Made by a program: the position numbers and the translations under genes. A stretch of 64,000 nucleotides of DNA. It comes from Osmia lignaria lignaria (lineage: Eukaryota; Arthropoda; Insecta; Hymenoptera; Megachilidae). Location: positions 11,059,888 through 11,123,887 of the forward strand of contig NC_135042.1 of the NCBI RefSeq assembly GCF_051020975.1, given 5' to 3'. Positions 15,262-25,408 of the stretch are shown here, one piece after another. Position 1 is the stretch's first letter; each line of letters begins with the position of its first letter. The notes beneath the pieces were generated by a model. It was not told where the DNA came from. It worked only from the letters and a program-made list of their open reading frames with translations, and did not search any database.

Positions 15262-15385
15262 GCAACAGCTGCATCAACGTCAACAACATCAATCTCAAGC
15301 TCAACAACATTCAGGTAGCAATATGACCCAAAGTGCACAGGGTCATAAAAGCACTCATTTCGACTCCTTTCCTAAACATCACTGA
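1..15385 (+). CDS. MADD: MAP kinase-activating death domain protein / Rab3 GEF, 3' part of gene
   Basis: DENN-family guanine-nucleotide exchange factor for Rab3/Rab27, acting in synaptic vesicle traffic; the 5' part lies outside the window. Exons: 1-55, 160-489, 1084-1196, 1262-1962, 2042-2280, 2669-2863, 3483-3833, 3923-3991, 4089-4277, 4353-4548, 4635-4727, 4798-4931, 5009-5167, 5280-5471, 5574-5661, 5732-5874, 6398-6538, 7296-7440, 7505-7634, 7701-7917, 8048-8320, 8462-8641, 14019-14091, 14380-14426, then 14957-15385 or 14581-14685. All phases close, giving about 1,484 codons before the last exon. The core DENN is seen in exon 2 (SRDYNALSMSVMAFVTMIYP), the downstream DENN in exon 4 (YGNDVDSVDVATRVAM), and the conserved C-terminal block in WDQMQFWEDAFLDAV, ERWWYERLVNMTYSPK and ELGGEFPVQDMRTGEGGLLQ. 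The exon at 5732 has a second donor at 5927 that changes phase. The Ser-rich middle is variable in the family. Confidence 0.93.
617..678 (+). other. MADD: Possible alternative exon of MADD
   Basis: A good acceptor (ctggttctgcag) precedes a 62-nt stretch that opens with the same GCAATG as the standard exon at 1084-1196. Read to the donor at 679 (GTAGAC), it keeps the entry phase 0 and exit phase 2 of that exon, so it could replace it. The next in-frame codon would be a stop. The donor is weak, and nearer GT sites at 648 and 650 would break the frame. It may be a real mutually exclusive exon or only a decoy acceptor. Confidence 0.3.
8642..14018 (+). other. MADD: 5.4-kb intron of MADD
   Basis: This is by far the longest intron of the gene. 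It separates the exon ending in LLFANSK from the exon starting FFVRLDHIRKC. The content is AT-rich, with short TA runs near 8810, 10515, 10690 and 11310, poly-A/T stretches near 9655, 9920, 11400 and 13050, and no recognisable transposon ends. The 12,960-13,290 part is less AT-rich and carries a possible antisense exon, listed separately. I see no other coding signal. Confidence 0.7.
13207..13283 (-). other. Possible last coding exon of an unknown antisense gene inside the MADD intron
   Basis: On the minus strand a good acceptor (pyrimidine run plus CAG just above 13283) opens a frame of 24 residues with 2 leading bases, ending in TAA. The peptide is Glu/Ala/Lys-rich at its end (AGINKAEKAEEAA). 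Base composition is richer in G and C than the flanks. I did not find the exons that would precede it, and I do not recognise the protein. It could be chance. Confidence 0.25.
14581..14685 (+). other. MADD: Alternative terminal exon of MADD, related to the exon at 14957
   Basis: The acceptor at 14579-14580 opens in phase 0, directly compatible with the exon ending at 14426. It encodes 34 residues (ANELCHCMHRVFSVAF...) and then TGA at 14683-14685. The start resembles the other last exon (ADQICYSVLCVFSYLA): the A, C and VFS positions agree and neighbours are conservative. Vertebrate MADD ends with a sequence like the second form. The two exons therefore look like a tandem duplication used as alternative C-termini, one short and acidic, one with a long glutamine tail. 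Confidence 0.65.
15092..15268 (+). repeat. MADD: Polyglutamine-coding CAA/CAG repeat in the last MADD exon
   Basis: Within exon 14957-15385 a run of 19 CAA plus one CAG (15092-15151) gives 20 glutamines. A CAG-rich run with some CAA (15218-15268) gives 17 more. Around them are Q/H-rich segments. The tail ends at the TGA at 15383-15385. The repeat leaves long open frames in several other phases (poly-N, poly-T, poly-V, poly-L), which are not genes. Confidence 0.9.
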
Positions 15386-18300
15386 CACAGAGGTAGACAC
15401 TCGCTCCCATTTGTGCATAATTACAATAAATGTGCCCCCTATGCTTGCCTACCCTGGGTGTAAAAGCATTCCTAAACTCTCTGTCGTCGTATAACAAGTT
15501 GGCAAAACAAATCTGGTTTCATTCAATTTTGATGTTTCTTTTCAAAGTGAGTAATTGCATGCGCCAACTGAATACGAATCTCATTTATCCCATATCATTC
15601 TCAGAAAATCAGCTTTCGCTATATTCACTGGCGTAACTAGGATCATTTCTTTTATCTTTGGGACTGGCCAGGTCCCCGAACTTAACTAAGAGATTAGAAG
15701 TTTTGAAGCTTTAACGCTTGAAAGGTTTACTAAAAATATCAATTATCAAATATTACTTAATTCTAACTTAATTCTAATATTGATTAGTTAAACCTGGCTG
15801 ATAGGTACTTAGTTACGCCAATGATTCTATTCTTAATGTGAAAACCTCTTCGTTAGTCTATTCGAGAATGAAATGAACAGACAAAGGGTTGAAATTGACG
15901 CGTTGAATCGAATAACAATTAATTTCAAAAAACAAGTAATAAAAATTCATGGTAAATTAAAATTTGAATCGAAAACGACACAATCGTGGTAATTATTTGC
16001 AAAACGGGAGCCGTCACGTGTACAAAATAAAGAAAGAGAGAAAGAGAATCGGATTTAAAGCGTACGAAGATATTTGTCGTACGATGCGACGATGATGACA
16101 ATGGCAATGTAATAATGTAATTCGTTAGAAATGATTATTGTACATTTAGAATTCGAATGATGGTCCGAATAAAAGCGTATTAGACGTGTTTTAAAAAGAA
16201 TCTTCTATCTGAATCGTCGCGTAAGTTTCTCTAGAAGTTTCATTCTTTGATATGTCCGTTGTGTACACGTGTAGAGACATGAAGTAATAACTCAAATAAA
16301 TGAATTCATGGTAATTATAGAAAATATAGTCCACCGTGATTATTTCAATTACCTTGATATGTTTGTAAAGAACAATATCCTAGGTAATTCCAGAGAGGGA
16401 TGATCGTTCTCCGAGTAAATTCATTTCTATTTACCAATTCGGTAAAATGATGCTTTAAAACAGCCTCAGGAAATCACCTACAAAATTAAATATGAATATC
16501 TTTAATATTTTCGTAATAAACGTCGCTTATACGCGTATAATATGAAATTACTCAAAAACTGACCTTCAATATCACGTATATATCAAGATATCAACGAGAT
16601 GGATCTTATTTTATATAATTACCATAAGTTTTGAATTATTCGTGAGAATTTTACCGTCGTGCTAGCCCGTTGCTTTCTTCGATGGTCTCTCGAGTGATAT
16701 ATTTATTCAAATGGAGTTGGTAATCGAATTAGAAGTGCTGCTATTGATAAATATCGATGATAACTTATTGATAATGGACAGCAACACCTCTAAATCGTAT
16801 AGATCTGACAATGAGTCTATTTCGTGTAAAGGTGTTTTCTATGAAATAGCACGTAAAGCAATTCTGAGATACAATAAAGAAACTAAAATGTAACTATTCA
16901 TAATCGGAGGAACAATTTTGTATAAATACATCGAAACAGACTAACTGTGATCATCTAATTTGATGGAGAATAGAAAGCTATTTAATTTCTTATGGTCGTA
17001 CATATACGTGGGTGGGTGTAAGAAGTATTTGTACACCCTTTAAATTCTTTTCAAAAGCTAGAACGATGCATTCATACCTTTAATTTATATTCACTTTCAA
17101 GTTCTGTTGACGATTACAAGGCTTCAATGAAATTACAACGTAGCTTAATCCTTGTAGACATCACGTGTTGCTATTCGAATTGATCAGGCCAAAATTCGAG
17201 GTGTTCCCCTGGAAATAAAATAATTGAATTAAAACAAAATTTCACATATCTCAATTTCTTTTTCTTCGCGTTTAAATAAAAGCATATTATATTATTTACC
17301 TAAACATCCACAGTTTACTAGTAACAATTTCAACGATAAAAGATGAATCTTATCGTTTGTACATGTTACGATTTAAAGAAAGAGAAAAAAGAAATAATAT
17401 ATTTTCTTCGCGACATATAATGATTTTTTAGAAGTAGCAATTGTAAATAATCGTCGATTAAATTGTAAAAGAAACAAGAACATCGACCACAATCTCGTTT
17501 TATTTGTAATAAAATCAATACGTTGTTAAATTTCGCTTGAAACGGTCGAAAAGAGTACGAATGACTTCCGGTACTATTTCTTAATCTCCGCCTAGAGCCC
17601 ACTGTTAGCAGTTCCTGTTTAGTGCCATGCTTGGACAATGTTTAGCGAAATCATTGTCATTCCATCAAGATACACGACGAATTTAAAAGATAAGCAAAAC
17701 TGTTTAAAGTTCCAAAATGGAGCTGATTCGATACGAGTTTCAAAGTGTATAGTACTCAGCAATGTAGGCGCCTTATATCCAATAAATACTTGTAGATTTG
17801 AGGTGTGTTATTTATATGTCCTATAATCACCTTTTCAACACTCTATTTATTTTTGTATGCTAAAAAAAAAATAATATCATTAATTCCCCTTTAAAAATTT
17901 TGCTGTAAAAATTAATTTGCATGGCAAACTATTTGTAATGCAATTGATTTCGCAATCTAAAGCGCGTCTAATTAGCCTGAACCGATTAATGAATCGCTTC
18001 CGTCTATGAACTTCGGAACAATAATCTATTAGCGTTTCTTTTCTGCAGTCTATACATATATATGTATATAAATCATTAATATTTCTATCATAATATCACG
18101 GATACTATTACTCTGTTCTCTGAGAAATCCGATACCATAGAAGAAGAGAAAACCATACCATAAAAAGAATGTAACGAACAGACGGCAAGGGCTTCTCAAT
18201 TAGTGTCCCACAAGCAATCTCGTGGTATGCGCCTCGTTGCAAATGCAGTTACACATAGAAGAGCATCGTGAACAAGTATAATCTTCAAATTGAATTTCCC

Positions 18301-18610
18301 TGGAAACGAAAGAGCGAACGTTAAATCATTTCTTAGATAGTTATTTGCGTCGAATGAAATCTAACGAAGATCAAAAATAGACCACAGACAGGATACGTCA
18401 GGGATCTCGCAAACAACATTAATTGTCGAGGACATATCAGTCTGAAGGCTAGGTATGGGTTTACCACCAGACTATCGAGTTTCTTGCTGGACCAGTCCAA
18501 TGATTTTTAAGTGGCATCAGATTTTTTTTCCAATCAATTTCTAGACTTATAAGCGATCTTATTACCGCCAACAACTCGTACAGTCGTGATTCGTACGTGA
18601 TATCGCGAGG
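15386..18610. other. MADD 3' UTR and spacer
   Basis: AT-rich. Candidate poly(A) signals for MADD are AATAAA-like sites near 16026, 16170 and 16296. A minus-strand open stretch at about 17522-17640 and a short possible terminal exon at 17171-17208 are discussed as a finding. Otherwise I see nothing that supports a gene. Confidence 0.5.
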
Positions 18611-19666
18611 ATGGAGCGATGGACAGGAAAGGTAGCCGTTGTTACAGGTGCCAGTGCAGGTATCGGAGCTGCAATTGCAAAACAATTGGTTCAAAACGGT
18701 AAGTGATAATAATTAAGGAAAAGAAAAGAAAAATGTAACACATTAAATAGCCAACGGTTGAACGTTATTGAATGATAATTAAGGTATGGTGGTGGCGGGT
18801 CTCGCGCGAAGGGTGGAGAAAATCAAAGAATTGGCACAGGGTCTGGAAGAATGCACGGGCAAACTTTATCCCGTCGAATGCGACGTTTCCAAGGAGGAAA
18901 GTGTAGTCGCAGCATTCGCATGGGTACAAGAGAATCTTGGACCAGTAAACGTATTGGTAAACAATGCTGGAATGACCAAAGAATCTTCGTTGATAGGTAA
19001 TTTAATTGAATGTTAGTTGGAAAGACTATATACTACATCTAATTTCCACTGCGAAATATGTAGATGGCAATCTAGAGGATTGGCGTACCGTTTTCGACGT
19101 GAACGTTTTTGGACTATGTCTCTGTACCAAGGAAGCAGTTCGCATGATGCGAGAAGCAGGAGGAGAAGGTGTGATCATCAATGTAAACAGTCTTGCAGCT
19201 GAACGAGTGCCTTTTATTCCTGGATTCTCTGTTTATCCAGCCACGAAGAGAGCTATCACCGCTCTGGCTCAGACTTTACGACACGAACTCACTGGAACCC
19301 AAATAAGAGTCACGGTATAAGTTCAATTAACAAACCATTATAAATCATTAGATTTGTTCTAATTCTAATACTGCATTTCGATCTGAATTACTTTTTCGGG
19401 GAAAAAATACAGGGTATCAGTCCGGGATTAGTTGCCACAGAGCTGATGAAGTCTTACAGTACATACTCTGAAGAGGCACTCGCATCTTTCCCTACATTAG
19501 ACCCAGAAGACGTTGCTGCAGCTGCAGTTTATATTTTAACCAATGGCCCACACGTTGTTGTAAGTTTAAAATTGTTATATTCTTAATGAATAATGTATAT
19601 ATTCATATGTACGAATACTTTCAGGTTCAGGATATCGTTTTGCGACCTTTGGGCGAATCTTGGTAG
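18611..19666 (+). CDS. Short-chain dehydrogenase/reductase, farnesol dehydrogenase (DHRS11)-like
   Basis: Classical SDR of 246 residues, predicted cytosolic and NADP(H)-using. Exons 18611-18698, 18784-18996, 19064-19314, 19413-19559, 19625-19666. The first ATG gives MERWTGKVAVVTGASAGIG with the Rossmann TGxxxGxG motif. ARR after strand 2 suggests NADP preference. NNAG is present, Asn is in the FDVNVFG helix, Ser in NVNSLA, and the catalytic Tyr-Lys in YPATK; PG follows in ISPGLVATE. Insect homologues include farnesol dehydrogenases of juvenile hormone synthesis, but this family is broad and the substrate is an inference. A second, diverged SDR lies about 4 kb downstream in the same orientation, beyond a TPR gene. 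Confidence 0.9.
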
Positions 19667-19792
19667 CGATGTTACATAAAATTCGCAATTAAAATTACTA
19701 TAATAATTAATTTCCTTGACAATTACTGATTTGAGACTTATTTACTTTCCTCAGCTCTAAATTCTTTGCATATACACCTAGTGAATGCATAT

Positions 19793-19798
19793 AATAAA
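19793..19798 (+). terminator. Poly(A) signal of the first SDR gene
   Basis: AATAAA about 127 bases after the stop codon, before the next gene begins at 20003. Confidence 0.5.
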
Positions 19799-20002
19799 TT
19801 AATAAGCATCAAAATTGAAGTTTGCCAAGACACGTAGCGTTTCATCATTGTTTTCACGATTAATCCCCAATGCGACGCATTTAAATTCCTTTACAATCTG
19901 TTTGTCACCATCAGCCAAGAAAAACAGCTGACAATAAGTGATATAACCTGTATTTTCATCGTTCTTTATTTAAATGTCCCTCTGTTGACGACGTGCTTCG
20001 CA

Positions 20003-22778
20003 ATGGAGATAATTGATTTGGCCAATAAAAGGCAAGCCTTCATGCCACCCGAATGTCGTTACTTGACCCCCCATAAAGAAGTCATGAAAGTGAGATACAT
20101 TTATATGGTTTTCTTTAATCAAACGCCCAGAGATTCGAATATAGTAGAAAATACGTAGGTGTATGTATGTTAAACAATTCACGAAAGCAAACGATTAAAA
20201 ACAGCTTCGCGAATTGTGGACATACTACAAGCCGCTTAGCAAGAACAAGGAGATTCAACAAGCGAGAAATTTGTACCAAGAAGCAACTAAGCTTATGCAA
20301 GAGGAAGAAGAAGAGCTTAATAATGTTTTTCGCTTAATTACCAAGGGGCTAATTTTAAATCCAAAGTTTCACCCACTTTATGCCTTGAAAGGCGATCTAT
20401 ACATGCGTCAAGGTACACTATAGATTCTCCATTAGAATTAGAATTCAATTATTGTTATTAAAGATAAAATATTGCAAAATAAATAGGGCTTTCATTGCGA
20501 TTCAAATATCAGAATTTCTCGAGTATTTTAACTTTGTATTGTTTTTCATCCAAAAACCGTTTACTCGAAACGCTCGCAGTCCATTCTTCGTCCGCTTGCT
20601 ATCCTCTTGCAGTTCATTTTCCGTCTGCTTACCGTCCGCTTTACCATCCACTCGCCGTCTGCCTCTTGTCCGCTTCTCACTCCACATATATATTACTCTA
20701 ATTAAAATATAATTGAAATATGTTATTACTAATTAAAAATACTGTGAGTAGAATTAGTAAAACTTAAACTAGCTTGCGTTCTTTATTACCGTGTATCAAA
20801 TGACCTAACAATAAACCTTAACTGTTAATTTGCCGACTCAATAAAATATTTCTATTCTAAGAATCCTCTTTTCCTTCTATCCTGTACACATATTATCCGT
20901 TTTAAGATAAAAGAACATGAATATTGTTACGTTTAAGGACAATGGATAAAAGCCATCAGGAATTACGAGACCGCAAAAAAAATGACAAAATTCGATTCCA
21001 GACTCACTGATGCAGAAATTAAAAATATGTATACTAAACAATTAGTAACAGCTTACAGAAAAAGAGGCGATTGGTACTTTGAAAATGGCATGTTCTTAGA
21101 AACATTGAGCGACTACGAACAGAGTTTTCAATTGAACGTACACGATACACTGCTGAATGAGATGCAAGTAGGAAATCGTAATTTTTCTTATTTCTTATAG
21201 TTAAATAAATATTCAATATTGTAATTTGTACATCGATAGGACAAATTATTGAAACTTCTACGTAAACTAGACAAGTATGAGATGTTTCAACGTTACTGGG
21301 ATGAATTTCTAACGGATTTTGATCCCATAAGAACAGCCGCTCTACTTTCGTTGCATGCTGAATATAAGATTTATCTGAAACAAATGGCGATCGCTAGGCA
21401 CATGTTGATCAAAGCTCTTGATCTTGACGAAAATAACGTTGAAGCTCAAGAATTGCTGAAAGTTTGTATCTTTTTTACGACAAAAAAATTTAACTTTTAC
21501 TTTCGAAGAAAAATCTGTTTTACCGTAGCTTTCGATCGGTAACCTTATCGTATATTCTTTACAATAGCGTATGCATACGTCACCTGTAAAGAAAGACAAC
21601 ATTTATGTTACATGATAAATTCTAATACATTTATAGATCGTGTATAATACCGGTCATACACTGATAACTTACACTGTCATATGGTGCATGCACGGTTGTT
21701 ACGACAAAGCTTTGGTGACAACTGAAAAAGCGCTTGACTGTAATCCATACAACCCAGGATTCATTTTGCTAAAAACTATTGCTTTACGACTATCCGGTCG
21801 ACTGGACGAAGCGATTACGTGGTTAGAAAACGTTAGTAAAAACTTTTACAAGTTGCTCGAACCTCGGGATACGCAAAATTCAATCGTGGGAAAACTTTCG
21901 ATCAAAGAAGTTAAGAATGAATTAATCAAACAATGGTACTTGATACGGTAAGAATTCAATTGTTATAATGCATATTATTATTATTATATTTACCTTATAG
22001 ATTCTAATAAACGACGATACTGTAAAAGATGACCGTAAATCTTCAAACATTTTCGTCGAGCAACGCGTGCATCTTTTAACGTACGAATCGAACGCGTCGA
22101 GTTATCGATCGAAAGCGATATATCGCGCAGCGTTCGCGCGGGAAAACTCAAATCAAATAATTTGTCAACAGATACGACAAGGCGATAAAATGTATATTAA
22201 ACGACAAACTTGAGCATGCAGCGCGTATCATCTACGAAAGTCAACTAACTAAATATTACATGGAACCGTACATAACGCTAGGTGACATTTATCTTAAACG
22301 TGATAACGTTGATTTAGCGTTGAAATCGTACCTCAAGTGTCATGACATGATACGTGAACTGCATCTGTTTCCTTCTCGAAAAACTATCGATCTTACCGCA
22401 AGGATAATCGATATTTTGAACAATCGAGCGCAAGAGGCGATAAACGAGGGACGTTTGAAAGATGCGATCAATATAACCGACAAAGTACTTCAGATACTCG
22501 ATGGAAATCAAACAGAATTACATCAGTTGGGTGCGCAACGTGGTAATGCGCTTTTTTGTAAAGCTCGTAGCCTTTTCCAAATTGCTATAAAGAAAAAAGA
22601 AGAAAATAAAGAATGCTGTGAAATAGCAGCGGATAGTTTGAGATTTGTTCGGGAACCGAATCACGCAGGTCTATATCGAACTTTATACGGCGAGACAGGT
22701 ATCGAAGATGTTATCGATCAATTCGCGCCAAAAAGAAAGCTACCTAAATCATTAAAAATTCTCATGCAATTTTCTTAA
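20003..22778 (+). CDS. Tetratricopeptide-repeat protein, possibly TTC16-like
   Basis: Predicted 554 residues from exons 20003-20089, 20205-20412, 20938-21167, 21240-21461, 21637-21947, 22172-22778; all phases close. The start at 20003 is the nearest ATG that opens into the first exon (MEIIDLANKRQAF) and is not otherwise proven. Helical TPR-type repeats can be seen: LITKGLILNPKFHPLYALKG, AYRKRGDWYFENGMFLETL, HMLIKALDLDENNVEAQELL, DKALVTTEKALDCNPYNPG and YITLGDIYLKRDNVDLALKS. No enzyme domain, signal peptide or membrane segment is seen. TPR arrays bind partner proteins; several relatives work in cilia. The TTC16 assignment is a weak inference from length and repeat layout. Confidence 0.75.
20556..20690 (+). 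repeat. Degenerate short tandem repeat in an intron of the TPR gene
   Basis: The intron 20413-20937 contains repeated, imperfect copies of a pyrimidine-rich word near CCGTCYGCTT, spaced by about 10-14 bases. Variants CGTCCGCTT, CGTCTGCTT, CCATCCACT and TGTCCGCTT are visible. It is less AT-rich than the rest of the intron. Confidence 0.5.
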
Positions 22779-23565
22779 TTTTTTTTCTTTTATTATGATG
22801 CACCGCATAAAGGTTTTACTTAGAGATTATTGAAAACAGAAAAAAAATATCAAGATTAATACTCGTTTTACTGGTAATAAATCAATTAACTTACCGGATG
22901 CAATGATTTATTTTTAAAACATCTGACGCAATATTTATACAATGTTGCTCGTCAAGAAGATACTTGTATCTGTTTTTATCTGTATTCTTACTTGAAGTAA
23001 ACATACATCATGTATGTCGAAAAAAATGCATTAAGTATAATTGAAATATTCGCGTGCTCTTGATAAAAGGGTTGCACTCGTTATAGATTCCGAATACGCA
23101 CAATCCTGTGTCTTTTAATTTTAATATCCATATCAAGAATACTACAAAAATATATATGTACTAAATTCTCATGAACAATTTGTATATAATAAAATTTTCA
23201 AAAAAGAGATTTTTTAAGATACCTTCCAAGTGTTTACAATGTTTCGTTTTACTCCCTCAATCCTAATTATTTGTCATTTTAAGCGCATCTACATTAAAAA
23301 TAAAACTGCAGACAAATTTATCTCAAGATGTCCTCGTTCCACGTCAAAATACATTCTATCTGTAGCTAATGATTTCTCCAACTGTATGTTAATAATAATA
23401 TCAACTCTATACATGTACAATTAATTCCTGTAAATAATATAGTATCATTTGGAATGTAAATACACAAAATAGCATAACAGCTGCAAGCAAATTAAAGCTG
23501 TTAAAGTATCTCAAGTCAGAAGATTAACGCGACCTCGGTAATCTTGGGCCACAATTTCATTCTGG
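22779..23565. other. Spacer upstream of the second SDR gene
   Basis: Holds the 3' UTR of the TPR gene and AT-rich sequence. No coding signal was seen. Confidence 0.5.
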
Positions 23566-23573
23566 TATAAAAG
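23566..23573 (+). promoter_or_regulatory. TATA box of the second SDR gene
   Basis: TATAAAAG inside a locally GC-richer stretch, 109 bases before the start ATG. Transcription would be expected to start near 23595. The first SDR gene has no comparable box, which suggests different, perhaps tissue- or stage-specific, control. Confidence 0.7.
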
Positions 23574-23674
23574 GGGCCGTGGATGCTCCGAAATGCAAAC
23601 ACTTTGTAGTTTCACGTCCACGATACTCTCGTGTAATAGCAATCAAAAAAAGAAAAGAAATCTAACACTTCATC

Positions 23675-24793
23675 ATGGAACGTTGGTCCAACAAAGTTGC
23701 TTTAATCACTGGTGCCGGGTCTGGTATTGGAAGGTGCTTGACTGAATGCTTGGTTGGCAAAGGAATGACGGTTGTTGGCATTGGTCGTCGTATTGAAAAA
23801 ATAAAGGTATACTTTTAACTAGAATTAACATTCTAATTCATTTTTCCATTTGCAACTGAATTCCTAAGCTCTCCAATATAATACATACACAGTTATGCTA
23901 TTTCTTTCTGAAACCATAATACCTAGATTTTATTACTTAGAAACATTGCTGTGTATATAATAAAATAAAGAAAAAAAAAAAAAATCACTTCTTTATTCTT
24001 TCACCAGGCACTTGCAGAAGAACTGAAGTCGAAACCAGGAAAACTGTTCCCTCTGCAATGCGACCTTTCTAATCAAAATGATATTATGCGTGTGTTGGAA
24101 TGGATTGAGAAGAACCTAGGAGCTGTTAACATCCTTATCAATAACGCTGCCACTAATACCGATGTCACAATGCACACCGGTGAAATGGATGATTGGAAGA
24201 AGGTCTTCGACGTAAACTTCCTCGGACTGACTTGCATGACCAAGGAAGTCCTGAAATTAATGAAGAAAAAAGGCAAGTATCCTTGGGTTCGATCATTCTT
24301 CTACAATTCAAAGAAACAGAAATTGTAATTCGTGCATCTGTCATATTCTTCAGGAATCGACAACGGTGTTATTATAAACATTAACGATGTGTGTGGACTG
24401 AAGATACCAACCACTCGTGATCGTCCAGTATCTCCAGCTTACATTGCCAGTAAAACTGCTTTGACTGCGTTGACGGAATCCCTCCGGTCAGAATTGGCAC
24501 AGCTTAAATCCAACATCAAAGTGATTGTAAGTAGTTACGATATTTACCTTTGTCACTACTACACAAAGGAGAAGGAAATCTCTGATTTCTCATGATAAAT
24601 ACGTGTCTTCATATTACAGTCCATTTGTCCTGGTTTGGTGGAGACTGAGATGACCGCACAATGGTTGAGAGAGAATCCGCGTCTGGCTTTGAAACCCAAA
24701 GACGTGTCCGACTGTGTACTGTTCGCATTGCAGACTCCAGACAACGTTCTCATCAAAGAACTTACAGTTACGCCAATTCGTGAGACAATGTAA
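23675..24793 (+). CDS. Short-chain dehydrogenase/reductase, second farnesol dehydrogenase-like paralogue
   Basis: SDR of 247 residues from exons 23675-23806, 24008-24272, 24354-24526, 24620-24793. It starts MERWSNKVALITGAGSGIG (TGxxxGxG). The usual NNAG is NNAA here. FDVNFLG supplies the helix Asn, and YIASK the catalytic Tyr-Lys. The Ser expected in the NVNS position reads INDVCG, so the catalytic Ser appears to be replaced by Asp or Val, which needs an alignment. The intron after 24272 begins with GCAAGT rather than GT; splicing there restores the frame (KKKGIDNGVII) and avoids a frame problem. Intron positions differ from those of the first SDR, so the two copies are old paralogues or arose separately. 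Confidence 0.88.
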
Positions 24794-24877
24794 AAAGTAA
24801 CAGTAGTTAGATATCGTATATTTTTTGCTGTTTGCTTTAACAGAAAACATGACAATTGACGCATTGTAAATATATAA

Positions 24878-24883
24878 AATAAA
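24878..24883 (+). terminator. Poly(A) signal of the second SDR gene
   Basis: AATAAA 85 bases after the stop codon. Confidence 0.55.
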
Positions 24884-25244
24884 AATATACTTTGCAATAT
24901 ATCAATCAATGACTGTTACCAGAAATTATTGTTACTTTCATGAGATTTGATAATAACGAGAAGTGTACAATTGTTCAGGAAAAACGACAAACAACACACT
25001 TTATTCGTAGAACAAGCGTAACACATTACATGAGAAAACAGAAATGCTTACAAAATTAGCACCATTAAATTTCTAACGTTTTAAAACTTAAATAAGTTAA
25101 ACGTTTCTTATACAAAAAGACCTAATGTAACAGAATTTCTGTAACAAAAAAACGTCAAATTAACAAAATTTTTATTAAAAGTTATATAAACTTTAAAGAA
25201 CAATAACTTGTGATCTTACAAAAAACACTTGTTTCCTGAATCAG

Positions 25245-25408
25245 TTACGTGTCCAAGAGCGGCAGAAGCGTATCCTTCTCTTGATTACCTAAACAGGACT
25301 AATAACAGAAAATTAATGGAAAATTATATTTTTTTCTTCTATTTTATGTTACTCACCTAACGAAAATGAACAGGCGTCTAGTAGTAGACATTGTTTCTTC
25401 AGCTTCAT
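25245..25408 (-). CDS. Possible small two-exon ORF on the minus strand
   Basis: Minus-strand exon 25357-25408 begins ATG and ends at a good donor (GTGAGT). A 68-base intron ends in TTTAG, and exon 25245-25288 completes a 31-residue frame ending TAA (MKLKKQCLLL...DTLLPLLDT). A reverse-strand AATAAA lies near 24990. The frame stays open upstream of this ATG for about 20 more codons. I do not recognise it; it may be a small peptide gene, the tail of a larger gene, or chance. Confidence 0.2.

Noticed and set aside
14872..15338. Open frames giving poly-T, poly-N, poly-V or poly-L
   Set aside because: They are other readings of the CAA/CAG repeat in the last MADD exon.
16190..16320. Minus-strand short frame ending near 16190
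   Set aside because: Under 60 codons, AT-driven composition and no splice support.
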